Source: Pseudomonas sp. B21-056
GTDB lineage: Bacteria; Pseudomonadota; Gammaproteobacteria; Pseudomonadales; Pseudomonadaceae
Direction of reading: 5' to 3'
DNA length: 64,000 bases
Assembly (NCBI RefSeq): GCF_026016325.1
Contig: NZ_CP087203.1
Location: 3,224,001-3,288,000, forward strand
Part shown: piece after piece, positions 8,194-17,900 of the stretch
Layout of the letters: each line of letters opens with the position of its first letter
Position numbering within the stretch: position 1 is the stretch's first letter
Made by a program: the position numbers and the translations under genes
Notes under the pieces: generated by a model
What the model saw: the letters and a program-made list of their open reading frames with translations, nothing else
Database searches by the model: none
What the model was told of the DNA's origin: nothing

Positions 8194-9819
8194 TTAGACG
8201 CTGAACCGCCGCAGAATCACTTCCAGTCCGTTGGACATTGCCTTGAGTTCCTGGGTCGTTCGCACGATCCCTCCCTGGGCGGCGGCGTTCTCCTCGACAC
8301 TTTGTGCCATTTTTTCGACGCTGCACGCGACCTGCTCACTGGCTGCGCGCTGTTCCTGCAACGACAACGAAATGAAACTGACGGCCGCAAGAGATTCGTC
8401 CAGCGCGCTCTTGATCCTGCTCATGGACTCGCCTGCACTTTCGACCAGTTTCTGGCCATGGGTCACGCGCTCGGAGCCGGCGGCCATGCTCTCTTTGGCT
8501 TTGTTCATGCCGTTTTGAATCGTGTTGACCAACGTAACGATTTCCGTGGTGGATTGAGCGGTGCGGGCGGCCAGGCCGCGAACTTCATCTGCTACTACGG
8601 CAAAACCACGGCCTTGTTCGCCGGCTCGGGCCGCTTCGATGGCGGCATTCAACGCAAGAAGATTGGTCTGTTCAGCGATGCCCCGGATCACACCGACAAT
8701 CAGGCTGATGTCGTTCGACTGAATAGCCAACTGATCGATATCGGATGAGCTTTGCGCAACCAGATTGGCAATGTGTCCCATCTCCTGGATGGACTCGTGC
8801 ATCACCGCCATGCCGTCATCGGTGATTTCTCCTGCTTTCTGCGTGGTGTTCTGGGCCTGTTTTGCGTTGTCGGCAATATGGGTGATGCTCACGGAAAGTT
8901 GTTCTACCGTGGCGGCCATGGACGAGGCTGTCTCGCTTTGCAGAGCGGCGCTGCTCATTCCTTGTTCGGAAGACGCAGATAATTGCAGGGTAGTGCCCTC
9001 GATCTGCTCGGAAGCGTGGCCGATCTTGCCGATCATTTCGCGCAGGCTATGGCGCATAGCCTGAACGGAGTGCAGAACCCCGGTCGACGGCTGTCGCTGA
9101 TCCAGCTGTGTACCGGCCAGTTTTCCTTGGGCGATGTTCGAGCTGATAGCGGCGAGTTCTGTGGGTTCAGCACCGAGTTGGCGGCTCAACAGCCTGGAAA
9201 AGTACAACCCGTAGGCCGCACCGGTGGCCAGCGCCAGGACCAGAATCAACAGGCTGAGTTTGAGGTAAAAGGTGTAGGCGATCTGCTGCTGATCGAACTG
9301 GCTTTTGGCTTCGACCAGTTGCACTTCGATCAGCTCGGAGAATTTGGCTGACAAGGGGTCAATCAGTGGATACAACTGATCGGTCGCAAAGCGTGCGATA
9401 CCGGCATCGTCGTTCTGACGCAACATGCCCTGCAAGTTTTGCAATGGCCCGCGGGAGGCCTCCATCAGCGGCTCGATTTGCGCGATCAGATGCGTTTCTG
9501 CCGGGATCAGTTGCGTCGATTTATAGGCTTGCCATGTTCGATCGATTTCCCGCTGGGCTTGCTCTATACGGGTCAGCGATTCGGCTTTGGTAAAGGTGCC
9601 ATTCCGCGTCTTGTGGGTAGCGTCGACGATGTCCACGGCGTACAGGTCAGCAATTCTCTTCAAGTCCCTCAGGGGTACGACTCGGTCGAGATAGACTGTC
9701 TCCAGGCTGCGTACTGCAGATTGCATTCCAAAGAGCCCGAGGCCGCCGACACACAACAAACCAAACAGTAACGAGCTAGTGAGCAATAGGAGATGGGTCC
9801 TGATTTTCCAGCTTTGCAT
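8194..9819 (-). CDS. Methyl-accepting chemotaxis protein (four-helix-bundle type)
   Basis: An inner-membrane chemoreceptor of 541 aa. A first membrane helix lies at about residues 8-30, then a helical periplasmic domain of about 150 residues resembling the 4HB_MCP/Tar-like ligand domain, a second membrane helix near 185-205, a HAMP linker, and the signalling hairpin with its near-invariant tip [20 protein letters not shown]. It would control CheA/CheW. The ligand cannot be deduced. It is a single-gene unit; the adjacent S41 remnant is convergent. Confidence 0.93.
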   Translation of the reverse strand: MQSWKIRTHLLLLTSSLLFGLLCVGGLGLFGMQSAVRSLETVYLDRVVPLRDLKRIADLYAVDIVDATHKTRNGTFTKAESLTRIEQAQREIDRTWQAYKSTQLIPAETHLIAQIEPLMEASRGPLQNLQGMLRQNDDAGIARFATDQLYPLIDPLSAKFSELIEVQLVEAKSQFDQQQIAYTFYLKLSLLILVLALATGAAYGLYFSRLLSRQLGAEPTELAAISSNIAQGKLAGTQLDQRQPSTGVLHSVQAMRHSLREMIGKIGHASEQIEGTTLQLSASSEQGMSSAALQSETASSMAATVEQLSVSITHIADNAKQAQNTTQKAGEITDDGMAVMHESIQEMGHIANLVAQSSSDIDQLAIQSNDISLIVGVIRGIAEQTNLLALNAAIEAARAGEQGRGFAVVADEVRGLAARTAQSTTEIVTLVNTIQNGMNKAKESMAAGSERVTHGQKLVESAGESMSRIKSALDESLAAVSFISLSLQEQRAASEQVACSVEKMAQSVEENAAAQGGIVRTTQELKAMSNGLEVILRRFSV

Positions 9820-10045
9820 ATTCCATTATTCCTAATCACCTGGGTCGGGTTTCTGATCGAAAGGGCAGAGCCAGGTGTTGCACGCCCGATGGAGGCACAA
9901 TGATATCGTGTTCTGTGTGATCTAAAGTAAAGGAACGGCGACCCCGCCTTGCCTGATTACGCCGGCTGTCATTTATGCGGCGGCAACTCGTCAAATAGCT
10001 ATTTACTGTTGCCCGATTACGAAGATCTCGTCGAAACGACGCTTA

Positions 10046-10079
10046 GGGTGTGGTGGTTCTTGGGCGTAGCACCACACCC
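10046..10079. terminator. Hairpin downstream of the DapA-family gene
   Basis: A perfect 10-bp inverted repeat, GGGTGTGGTG at 10046-10055 and its complement at 10070-10079, just past the stop of the minus-strand aldolase gene. There is no clear T-tract, so this may be a weak terminator or a 3'-end stabilising structure. A second small hairpin (CGTCG-AAA-CGACG) is at 10029-10041. Confidence 0.45.
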
Positions 10080-10097
10080 ATGAGATCGCCGCCCGAT

Positions 10098-10973
10098 CTA
10101 TGCGCTTTGACAGGTCAAACCTGAAAGCACAGATCTGAGTCGCTCCATTGTCGTTGATGAGCAAGTTTGCATGGGCTCACGAAGCTCGTTGCTGATCAGG
10201 CCGTGGACGCTCAGAGCTGCTTTGATGACAGCCGGGTTAGGCTCAGCGAACGCCATCTTTATCCAAGGCAGGAGGCGGTAAAATGTAGCCCGGGCGCATA
10301 TGACATCGCCTCTATCCATCTCCTGCATCATCTGGACATACAGATTTGGACGGATGTGTGCCGAGGCTGAAATTGCGCCGGCTCCGCCCAGGGCGAGGTT
10401 TGTGAAGATCTGGATATCCTCGCCGGTCAGAATCTCTGCATTGCCGTCCTTGATCAGGGCCATGGTGGTTTCGACATCACCACCGCAGTCCTTGACCGCT
10501 GCGATTTTGGGGTGACGCACGATCCTTCTCAGCGTCTCTCGTTCGATCCTCACGCCTGTTCGGTAGGGGATGTCGTAAAGGACTACCGGGACAGATGAGG
10601 CATCAGCGACTGTTTGGAAAAATGACTCGATGCCTTGTTGCGAAGGCCGGATGTAGTAGGGCGCTGGAACCAGAACGCCGGCGATGTCACGGCTCTGGAT
10701 CTTTTGCTGGAATGCCAGGGCTTCCTGCAGGTTGTTGGCCGACAGCCCCATGATCACCTGGTCAGGTCGAGCGATCTGCAGAACTGCATCCAGTACCTCG
10801 AGCTGTTCATCCTTGTTCATCGCTGCGGCTTCGCCAGTGGTGCCGCATACGACCAGCCCCCTCACGCCTCCTGAAAGGAGCGTTTTCACCAAACTTTCGA
10901 GCGCGTCGAAGTCGACGTGTCCCGAATGAAAGGGCGTGGCCAGTGCAATCCAGATACCGCGAAAATTAGACAT
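10098..10973 (-). CDS. DapA/NanA-family aldolase (4-hydroxy-tetrahydrodipicolinate synthase-like)
   Basis: A TIM-barrel, class I (Schiff-base) lyase of 291 aa. It carries GTTGEAA near residue 45 (pyruvate binding), the YDIPYRTG motif with Tyr near 133, and VKDCGGD with the Schiff-base Lys near 160, matching the numbering of E. coli DapA. Most pseudomonads carry a separate housekeeping dapA, so this copy could instead act on another 2-oxo acid (keto-deoxy-sugar or hydroxyproline catabolism); residues alone do not decide. GAGGAG precedes the ATG. It lies downstream of mdeA and two tiny ORFs on the same strand, but a hairpin separates them. Confidence 0.85.
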   Translation of the reverse strand: MSNFRGIWIALATPFHSGHVDFDALESLVKTLLSGGVRGLVVCGTTGEAAAMNKDEQLEVLDAVLQIARPDQVIMGLSANNLQEALAFQQKIQSRDIAGVLVPAPYYIRPSQQGIESFFQTVADASSVPVVLYDIPYRTGVRIERETLRRIVRHPKIAAVKDCGGDVETTMALIKDGNAEILTGEDIQIFTNLALGGAGAISASAHIRPNLYVQMMQEMDRGDVICARATFYRLLPWIKMAFAEPNPAVIKAALSVHGLISNELREPMQTCSSTTMERLRSVLSGLTCQSA

Positions 10974-11044
10974 GCATTACTCCTCAGGCAGACCGATTAG
11001 TCGACGTCAGAGGAGGGGATGGGAATCAAGCGGGGAGGAGGCCT

Positions 11045-11085
11045 GGCGCTATCTGTCCTGTCAGCTCATCTGACGGGACAGCGCC
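11045..11085 (-). terminator. Hairpin after the small ORFs behind mdeA
   Basis: GGCGCT (11045-11050) and GTCCTGTCAG pair with CTGACGGGACA and GCGCC (ending 11085), with a 4-base bulge and one mismatch. It begins 5 bases after the stop of the 54-codon ORF on the minus strand. No T-tract follows, so the terminator role is tentative, but its position supports the small ORF as a real transcript end. Confidence 0.4.
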
Positions 11086-11089
11086 CCGG

Positions 11090-11254
11090 TCAAATGAGCG
11101 GCTGTTTCTTGGATTTCTTGGCAACGGACACGCATGCGCATGCCTGGGCGCAGAGGCCCTTGGCAGACAGCATGTGGTCAGTGGTGAGAATCATGGTTGA
11201 TCCGTTGCGAAGAGGTACTGCCCGATAGTGCACAGGGTGCGGTGCCTTGGTCAA
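11090..11254 (-). CDS. Candidate small Cys-rich protein (54 aa) behind mdeA
   Basis: Begins at a TTG whose last bases overlap the TGA of the preceding 29-codon ORF (TTGA overlap), so it could be translated by coupling; an internal ATG at 11194 is an alternative start giving 34 aa. The C-terminal third has a striking C-A-Q-A-C-A-C cluster followed by a basic tail (KKSKK). A stable hairpin follows the stop. The product is not recognised. The Cys cluster could bind a metal or be redox-active; this is speculation. Confidence 0.4.
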   Translation of the reverse strand: MTKAPHPVHYRAVPLRNGSTMILTTDHMLSAKGLCAQACACVSVAKKSKKQPLI

Positions 11255-11340
11255 CTATGCAGCGGAAAATTGATCACGCAGTTCGGTTGGGCGCCATGCT
11301 CAACGGCGCGACAATCCACGAGGGGATAAGCGGTGGACAT
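11251..11340 (-). CDS. Candidate 29-residue peptide directly after mdeA
   Basis: A textbook Shine-Dalgarno, AAGGAGG, is embedded in the last codons of mdeA and stands 6 bases before this ATG, which begins 3 bases after the mdeA stop. The ORF has 29 codons, two Cys, and no membrane segment. Its stop overlaps the start of the next small ORF. The strong ribosome binding site is the main evidence; it could alternatively be a leader for the next ORF. Confidence 0.45.
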   Translation of the reverse strand: MSTAYPLVDCRAVEHGAQPNCVINFPLHS

Positions 11341-11342
11341 GT

Positions 11343-12551
11343 TCAACCTCCTTGAGCACAGGCATCCAGCGCTTGGGTGATGTCGGCCAACAGGTCCGCG
11401 ATGTCTTCAAGGCCCACCGACAAACGCACCAACCCCTCGGAAATCCCGTGGTGCGCACGCTCTTCAGGCGTGTAGGTGGAATGGGTCATGCTGGCTGGAT
11501 GCTGGGCCAGGGACTCGGCGTCTCCCAGGCTGACCGCGCGGGCGAACAACTCCAGTGCGTTCATGAAACGCCGGCCGGTGGTCAGGCCGCCCTTGAGTTC
11601 GAAGGCGATCATGCCCCCGGGCAACTTCATTTGCCTCGACGCCAGGTCGTACTGGGCAAAGGAGGGCAGGCCGGGGTAAGTGACCCATTCGACGGCCGGG
11701 TGTGCTTGTAAATACTCGGCGATCACCTGGGCGTTGCTGCAATGGCGCTCCATGCGCAGTGACAGGGTCTTGAGCCCGCGCATCAGCAGAAAAGCGTCCT
11801 GAGGCGACATTACCGCACCGGTCAGGTCCTTGAGGCCTTGCAGGCGAATGCGGTCCGCCAGTGGTTGACTGGCAACCACGATGCCGGCCGTGATATCGCC
11901 ATGGCCACTGAGGTACTTGGTGGCCGAATGCACCACCACATCCGCACCCATTTCCAAGGGGCGTTGCAGGTATGGAGTGCAGTAGGTGTTATCGACCACC
12001 AAGGTGACATTCCGATGATGGTGGGCAATCTTAGCCACCGCGGCGATGTCGACCAACTGCATGTTCGGATTGGCCGGGGATTCGAAATAGATCATGCGCG
12101 TCGAAGGACTGATGGCATCGCGCAGTTCGGCCAAGTTGGACATGTCAACATGGCGCACCTTGACGCCAAACTCGCCGATACCGTGGTGCAGCAGGGCGAA
12201 GGTGCAACCGTACAACGTACGGTTGAGAATGATCTCGTCACCGGGGCGCAGCAGGGTCCAAAAGGTCGCGGCAATGGCTCCCATGCCGGAGCTGAAGGCC
12301 ACCGCCGCCTCGCCGTTTTCCAAAGCCGCCATGCGTGACTCCAACAGAGCCAATGTGGGGTTGGAGATCCGCGTGTAAAAATGCCCGGACTCTTCGCCGG
12401 CGAAACAACCGGCGCCGTACTCGGCGGTAGGGAAGGCGAACGTGGAGGTCAGGTAGATCGGCGGGATCAGTGCGCCGTTGTTGTCCAGCGGGTTATAGCC
12501 GTGATGGATGGCGCGGGTGGAAAAGCCCAGTTCATTGTTTTTATTGTTCAT
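11343..12551 (-). CDS. mdeA: Methionine gamma-lyase
   Basis: A PLP enzyme that splits L-methionine into methanethiol, 2-oxobutyrate and ammonia. At 402 aa it closely follows the Pseudomonas putida enzyme: [10 protein letters not shown] at the N-terminus, [15 protein letters not shown] with the active-site Cys near residue 115 that separates this enzyme from other gamma-family lyases, and [12 protein letters not shown] with the PLP Lys near 211. I chose the ATG at 12551, giving the usual N-terminus; the frame stays open upstream but without support. The divergent Lrp-type gene is its expected activator. The mdeB-type dehydrogenase E1 gene that can follow mdeA is absent here. Confidence 0.93.
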   Translation of the reverse strand: MNNKNNELGFSTRAIHHGYNPLDNNGALIPPIYLTSTFAFPTAEYGAGCFAGEESGHFYTRISNPTLALLESRMAALENGEAAVAFSSGMGAIAATFWTLLRPGDEIILNRTLYGCTFALLHHGIGEFGVKVRHVDMSNLAELRDAISPSTRMIYFESPANPNMQLVDIAAVAKIAHHHRNVTLVVDNTYCTPYLQRPLEMGADVVVHSATKYLSGHGDITAGIVVASQPLADRIRLQGLKDLTGAVMSPQDAFLLMRGLKTLSLRMERHCSNAQVIAEYLQAHPAVEWVTYPGLPSFAQYDLASRQMKLPGGMIAFELKGGLTTGRRFMNALELFARAVSLGDAESLAQHPASMTHSTYTPEERAHHGISEGLVRLSVGLEDIADLLADITQALDACAQGG

Positions 12552-12603
12552 GGTGAAAGCTCCTGTATTTCCTACAATGCTATGCTCAATTTCAACAAGA
12601 AAA

Positions 12604-12641
12604 ATTCCAAATTGACCCAGGAATAACCAATCAATTGGAAT
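12604..12641. promoter_or_regulatory. Likely MdeR operator between mdeA and mdeR
   Basis: An inverted repeat, ATTCCAAATTGA at 12604-12615 and TCAATTGGAAT at 12631-12641, lies in the AT-rich 124-bp region between the two divergent genes. Lrp/AsnC proteins bind such AT-rich dyads. The site sits between both start codons, so it could control mdeA activation and mdeR autoregulation. Confidence 0.55.
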
Positions 12642-12675
12642 AAACGCTCTGGAAAACAAAACTTGGAGGCAAGAC

Positions 12676-13146
12676 ATGCCTAATGGCCTGGATCGTACTG
12701 ACAAAGCCTTACTCGAGGCCCTGCAAGGCAACGCCCGGCTGACCATCGCCGAACTGGCCGAACATGTGGCCTTGACCACTTCGCCGTGCTGGCGACGGGT
12801 GAAAATTCTCGAAGAGAACGCAGTGATTACCGGCTACCAGGCGATTCTTTCGCCCAAGGCGCTCGGCCACGGCGTCACCGCATTTGTCAGCGTGATGATG
12901 GAATCCCACAGTCAGGAAATGGCCCGATCCTTCGAACAGCGCCTATTGGAAATCCCGGAGATCGTCGCCTGTCACAACGTTTCCGGGCGCTACGATTTTC
13001 TGCTGGAAGTGGTGGCCAAAGACCTGGAGTCTTTCGGCGAGTTTGCGCGAGAGGTGCTGCAAACCTTGCCGGCGGTCAAAGAGATCTATTCAAGTTTTTC
13101 GTTCAAATCGGTCAAGCCCTCGCGAGTGATTCCGGTGCTGGGCTGA
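12676..13146 (+). CDS. mdeR: Lrp/AsnC-family regulator of mdeA
   Basis: A 156-residue feast/famine regulator. The N-terminal winged helix-turn-helix has DRTDKALLEALQGNARLT, then the recognition region TTSPCWRRVKILEE; residues 65-150 form the RAM ligand-binding/oligomerisation domain, with VSGRYDFLLEV. Divergent orientation to methionine gamma-lyase is the known mdeR/mdeA arrangement, where MdeR activates mdeA in response to methionine. Ribosome binding site GGAGG is 8 bases before the ATG. Confidence 0.88.
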   Translation: MPNGLDRTDKALLEALQGNARLTIAELAEHVALTTSPCWRRVKILEENAVITGYQAILSPKALGHGVTAFVSVMMESHSQEMARSFEQRLLEIPEIVACHNVSGRYDFLLEVVAKDLESFGEFAREVLQTLPAVKEIYSSFSFKSVKPSRVIPVLG

Positions 13147-13610
13147 GCGCGGATTACCTTTGGCTGTCGGTCCGGGCAGGCGCGTTACTTGAGTGGCCAA
13201 GTTCTGATCTAGTTGCGCAATGCTCCATGTTTAACAAGTGGGCGATGTCAGATGTTCATAACCAGCTCCTGAGCCTGAGATTGCTGGCTAACTGCTCTAC
13301 AAATTAACGCAACTGTTCATAGATTGATGTTCATAGATCTAGTTTCCCCACGGTCCTCAGTTACCTCACCCCCGACCTGTAACGGTCCCAGTCCAGAAGG
13401 TAATGAATACTGGTTTTCAAAAAACCATGCCCTCGGCCAAAACCCGGCAAGATGATTTCGTGGGACTTATGCTTTGGGCTCCATCTGATAGGTCAGGGCT
13501 ACCGGCGCGTCGGAATGACTAGGGGGGCGGGCCAGTTACTGATTTCCCTTCGCACATCGTCACCGCTATCATCGCTGGCCATTTACTATGGATAGGGCGA
13601 AGGAGTTGCA
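13147..13610. other. Intergenic region, 464 bp, no gene seen
   Basis: No convincing coding sequence on either strand. It contains a 10-bp direct repeat GTTCATAGAT at 13315-13324 and 13329-13338, with a partial third copy near 13253. The region separates the core mdeR side from the mosaic block to the right and could contain an island boundary, but no attachment repeat could be matched to another place in the window. Confidence 0.4.
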
Positions 13611-14516
13611 ATGGCGGGTTTGTGGGAACCGGCGGGTGGAGTGTTCTGGCGCACTCCACCCGTTGCGTCGGATGAAGGGTTGGCGTTCTGGCCGGTTATC
13701 GCAGTATTGGCGGTGGCGACTATCGCAACTTTGTTAGTGAGGCAGCGCATCCATACAAGGCGCGCTCAAGCAAAACAGAATCAGGAGGAATGGCACCTCC
13801 GCCAGCACATGACGGAAATTGGTGGCGCTGCCACGCTGGTCTACTTGGTCGGCATTGTAGCGCTGACCTGGGGGCGCATCGACACTCTGGGCAGCATACC
13901 CTTGAACGAAGTGGGCGACTTCCTCGCTGGCGCATTTGGTCCGGTGGCGTTCCTCTGGCTGGTCCTGGGCTTCCTGCAGCAGGGTGAGGAATTGAGGCTG
14001 AGTACAAAAGCACTGAACATGCAGGCCGAAGAACTTCAGAAGAGTACCGAAGCGCTGAAGCTTCAAGCAGAAGAACTGAAAAACTCTGTCGAACAGCAGA
14101 CGATCCTGGCCCAGGAGGCGCTGACGCAGAGAGAGGAGCGCCTCCTGGCTATTGAAGCTGACCGAATAAGGCGAGAGAAAGAAATTAAAGTGAAGTTCTC
14201 GATTCAAACCGGCAGCAGTGGCAGTGGCAGAAAGCCCGGCGATGTTAGGAACGAAATCACAGTTCGCAGTGAAGGCTACCATGCTTACAATGTCCTATTG
14301 AGCTTGGACGAGCCTTTCGTAAACTGCAGGAATATCGAGCTTGGAGATATGAAACAGCTTACTGAAAAAACTAAGTCACTGAACTTGATGGGTACCACCT
14401 ACGAACCACGGAGCGGAAATGCGCACTTGAGCTATGAGGACGCTGACGGAAATCCGGGTTCTCAAAAAATCCCATTTATTGTCACATCCGGTCGTGCCGA
14501 ATTCGTGAAACCATAG
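13611..14516 (+). CDS. Two-pass membrane protein with coiled coil, hypothetical
   Basis: Not recognised. A first membrane segment is at about residues 25-43 (WPVIAVLAVATIATLLV), a second at about 72-90, a third hydrophobic stretch near 103-122, then a heptad-type coiled coil with three imperfect repeats (S-T-K-A-L-N-M-Q-A-E-E-L, S-T-E-A-L-K-L-Q-A-E-E-L and a third), and a C-terminal ~100-residue domain that looks beta-rich. GAAGGAG precedes the ATG. Similar small membrane/coiled-coil proteins occur in phage-defence mosaics, but no partner gene is evident here. Confidence 0.7.
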   Translation: MAGLWEPAGGVFWRTPPVASDEGLAFWPVIAVLAVATIATLLVRQRIHTRRAQAKQNQEEWHLRQHMTEIGGAATLVYLVGIVALTWGRIDTLGSIPLNEVGDFLAGAFGPVAFLWLVLGFLQQGEELRLSTKALNMQAEELQKSTEALKLQAEELKNSVEQQTILAQEALTQREERLLAIEADRIRREKEIKVKFSIQTGSSGSGRKPGDVRNEITVRSEGYHAYNVLLSLDEPFVNCRNIELGDMKQLTEKTKSLNLMGTTYEPRSGNAHLSYEDADGNPGSQKIPFIVTSGRAEFVKP

Positions 14517-14550
14517 AGGCGCCACGACATTAAGTGAGAGGCACTCCTGA

Positions 14551-14607
14551 ACGTCCAGTACAGTTGCCAACTCGTCTACCTTCTCGATAGCAGGGCTCTT
14601 CAGACCG
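14551..14607 (-). pseudogene. 57-bp remnant of an XRE-family regulator
   Basis: The minus strand reads GLKSPAIEKVDELATVLDV, which differs at only two positions from the same 19-residue stretch of the intact XRE regulator at 34911-35207 (T for A and S for T). The DNA is also closely similar over the stretch. No start, no helix-turn-helix and no continuation are left. This is a scar of a second copy of that regulator, so related DNA was once inserted here too. Confidence 0.7.
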
Positions 14608-14981
14608 TAGTGGATCAACTGATCCCGGACACGATGTTAAGTCTTTTTCGGACTGAGCTGGTGGCAGTCCGTTATTGAACTGGTATGGCTGAATCCAGCT
14701 ATAGCGATGCAAGAGATAGTGAGTGAGTCTCGCTGGGCCTCCTGGCGGAGGACGTTTGCTGGTGCCAAGGCCCGCCGTATTATATGTCAAAGGTTTCCGA
14801 ACAAGCTTGGAGCTGCTAGGGGTTGCCTCGTCAACTGCAGATCCATTTGCCCATGCTCTCCAGCCGTGAAGGTGAGGCGTCGATATGTGACAATGGCATT
14901 GGCCAGTGGAGTAGAGTGGCCTTTTGCCGCATCGCCATGTGCGGTACCGCCACCTGCAACAGCACAGAAAGGAGACAGGCA

Positions 14982-17900
14982 TTGAAATGGATTACCGCTC
15001 TTCAGTTGGAGCAGTGGGCTGATGCACTGCAATCTCGCGTCCAGATACCTGGTCTAGTAGCAGACTTGATCTGGGCGACCTCGCCAAAAATTAGAAGAAT
15101 CAGATTTCCTCAAGGGGACAAGGGCCAGGTGCGTGGATACGACGGATACCTGGACGCGGATTCTACTTCACCATTTGTTCCTGACGGACGTTCGATCTGG
15201 GAGTTTGGCACAAGTGGGGTCGGTAAGACCAAGGCGAACGCCGACTATGACAAGCGTACCGCTGAGGTAAGTGCTGATGAGAGGGCGGACACTACCTTAG
15301 TATTGGTTACGCCACGGACATGGAACGACACGAGCGCAAAGGTTGAGGATTGGCTAGCAGGAAAAAATGCGAGCGGAGACTGGAAGGGCGTCGTCTATCT
15401 GGAGAGTACGCTGCTGGAAGATTGGCTCTCGAAATGCCCAGCCGTTGCTTCCCGCTGGGCCAAGTTTGAGCTTGAAATCGCTCCTCCGGCCGGAATGCTT
15501 AGCACAGAGGAGTTTTGGCAGTCTTTCTCGACCCGTTTTGAGCCAGCGCTTGTTGAAGACGTATTATTGGCTGGTCGTGAGAAACAGGCGGAAGAGCTTC
15601 TGCAGAAGCTAAGACAAGAGGGTGGGCGGCTGGCATATTCTGCCGATACCACCGATGAGGTGATCGCGTTCACAGTGGCTGCCATCCGCAGTGCGCCGGA
15701 ACCGGTGCGGCATTACCTAGAGTCTCGCACGCTGATTGTTGATACGGCAGATGCCGCAAATGCTCTCTTGAGCAAATCAGGTCTCATTTACTTACCAAGA
15801 AACACCGCCTGTGAGTGTGTGGGGCAAATGCTGTTACGAGGGCCAACCGTGGTGAGCGCCGGAGCCGATGACAAGACCCATGGGCATATCGAGCTACGCC
15901 GTCCATCCAGCAGAGAACTGGGTATCGCAATCGCGAAGATGGGGATGACCGAGGATCAAGGGTACGAAGCGGCACGGATATGTGGACGGAGTCTGGCCGT
16001 GTTAGCTAGGCAGTATCCCAGTGGCACTGCGGTGAAGCCTAAATGGCTCGATGACACGAAACCACTCATCCCTGTCATGCTTGCCGGCGCGTGGGCATCT
16101 GATGCTGAGGAAGATCAGTCCATTATTTCGTCGCTCACTCAGCAGGACTATGAGGATGCGGAAGACGAGCTTCGCAAATTCCTGATTATGCCAGATTCAC
16201 CTATCGAAAACGTGGGCAATTTGTGGGCTACTAGAGCTCCGGTGGATGCATTCCTTTACCTCGCTCCGTATGTCGGCCGCAAACATCTTCAGCTTTTCAA
16301 GGATGCGATTACCACCGTTTTCGCCTCTGCTGTGCGATCGCATAAACCGCCGAGTCCTGATGATCCGTTCGTCCGTCATACTCAGCGTGATACGACCCAC
16401 AGCGAGCATCTTCGAAATGGTCTGATGACTACGTTGTTGCACATGGCGGTACTGCACGTCCCGGCTAAATTCACAGTCCTCGGCGGAAGTCCCAAGACCT
16501 TCGTTGATGACCTCGTCGGGTCATTGCCGGAGCTGTCATCTGACCATCGGCTGATGGCGAGTTTAGGTCAGGATTTAGCGTTGCTTGCGGAAGCATCCCC
16601 TAATTCTTTTCTCGAGGCCCTTGAGCGTCAGCTTGAGGGCCCATCACCTTCCATCCGCCCGATCTTCGATGAATATCCAGGAATGTTAACCCCTGTTACC
16701 TACCACTGCGGCCTACTCTGGACTCTGGAGGTGTTGGCTTGGATTCCTGGAACATTTGATCGAGCAGTGCGTTGCCTAGCGGAGCTTGCTGCGATTGATC
16801 CTGGCGGGAAGATGAGCAACCGGCCGATTAACAGCCTGCGAGCCATTTTTCTCTCATGGATACCCTGCGCTGGAGTTAACACAACGCGGCGTCTAGCTGC
16901 TTTGCAGGCAGTCGTGAAAGACGTACCCACGATCGCCTGGCCCTTGCTCGAGACACTTCTTCCACGATCTGGCGACAACAGTTCCGCCACTGAAAAGCCA
17001 AAATTCCGGGAGTATGAGGAAGGCGGCGGCGAAACCCTGACTTACGGCTTGGTATGGGAAAGCGAAGGCAAGATTGTCGAGCTCGCGATCATAGAGGCGG
17101 GCCATCGTGATGAACGGTGGAAATCGATTATCGACTCGCTTCAGGTGCTTCAAGATTCCGCTTTTGAAGCAGTCGTGGGCGGCCTTGATAGCGCTCTGAA
17201 CTCCGCACCAGAGGAGCCCCGTACACAGATCTGGAAAACTCTGAATCGGGAGGTGAAGCGTCACCAGAAGTTCTCTAAATTCGACTGGGCTATCCCTGAG
17301 GAGCGACTGGGGCAACTTGCGAGCTTAGTGGACAAGTATGCGCCCACAACGCTGTTTGAGCACTATAGCTGGCTTTTCGATGATTGGATGCCCCCCGTGG
17401 AAGGGCAGGCCGACGACGATGTCGACTCAATCACACTAGTTGAGGATGCTCGCCTGAATGCTTTACGAGCTATTCGAGAGGCGCACGGCGTGCAAGGGCT
17501 CCTTGACCTGATGAGGCGCGTCAAAATTCCGCGACTTGTTGGCTATGCCTGCCGAGGGCTAGAGTTACCTTACGACGACCTTGTGGAGCTATTTGAAAAG
17601 ATCGTCACAAGCTCTGTAGCAGAGCTTGAACTTATTGCCGGAGCAGTGTTGGCTGATGGCTTTAGCCGTCTGGGCCAGGCTTGGGAAGAAGCCGGCCGAT
17701 CCTCTGCTCAAAGCTCTGGCTTGAGCTCGCCTCGTTTAGCGTTGGTACTCGAGTCGCTGCCAGAAAACGCACGAGCGTGGTCGTATGCTGCATCGTTTGG
17801 TGAAGAGGTTGAGAACTCCTACTGGTCGCAGAAAACCGCTTATCAAATAGAAGGTAACGTTCAGGATCTATCGTTTGCGATAAAAAAATACAGATGTGCA

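Noticed and set aside
14376..14618. 80-codon minus ORF containing the XRE remnant
   Set aside because: Only 19 of its codons match the regulator; the rest is antisense to the end of the coiled-coil gene, so it was reported as a remnant, not a gene.
14823..14981. Upstream extension of the 1252-aa protein by 53 codons
   Set aside because: The added residues are Cys-rich and unlike the family's usual start; the TTG at 14982 has a good ribosome site and fits the conserved N-terminus.
15200..15240. P-loop-like GTSGVGKT in the large protein
   Set aside because: It lies inside the nuclease-like WEF...K segment, where the K belongs to a different motif, and no Walker B follows at suitable distance.
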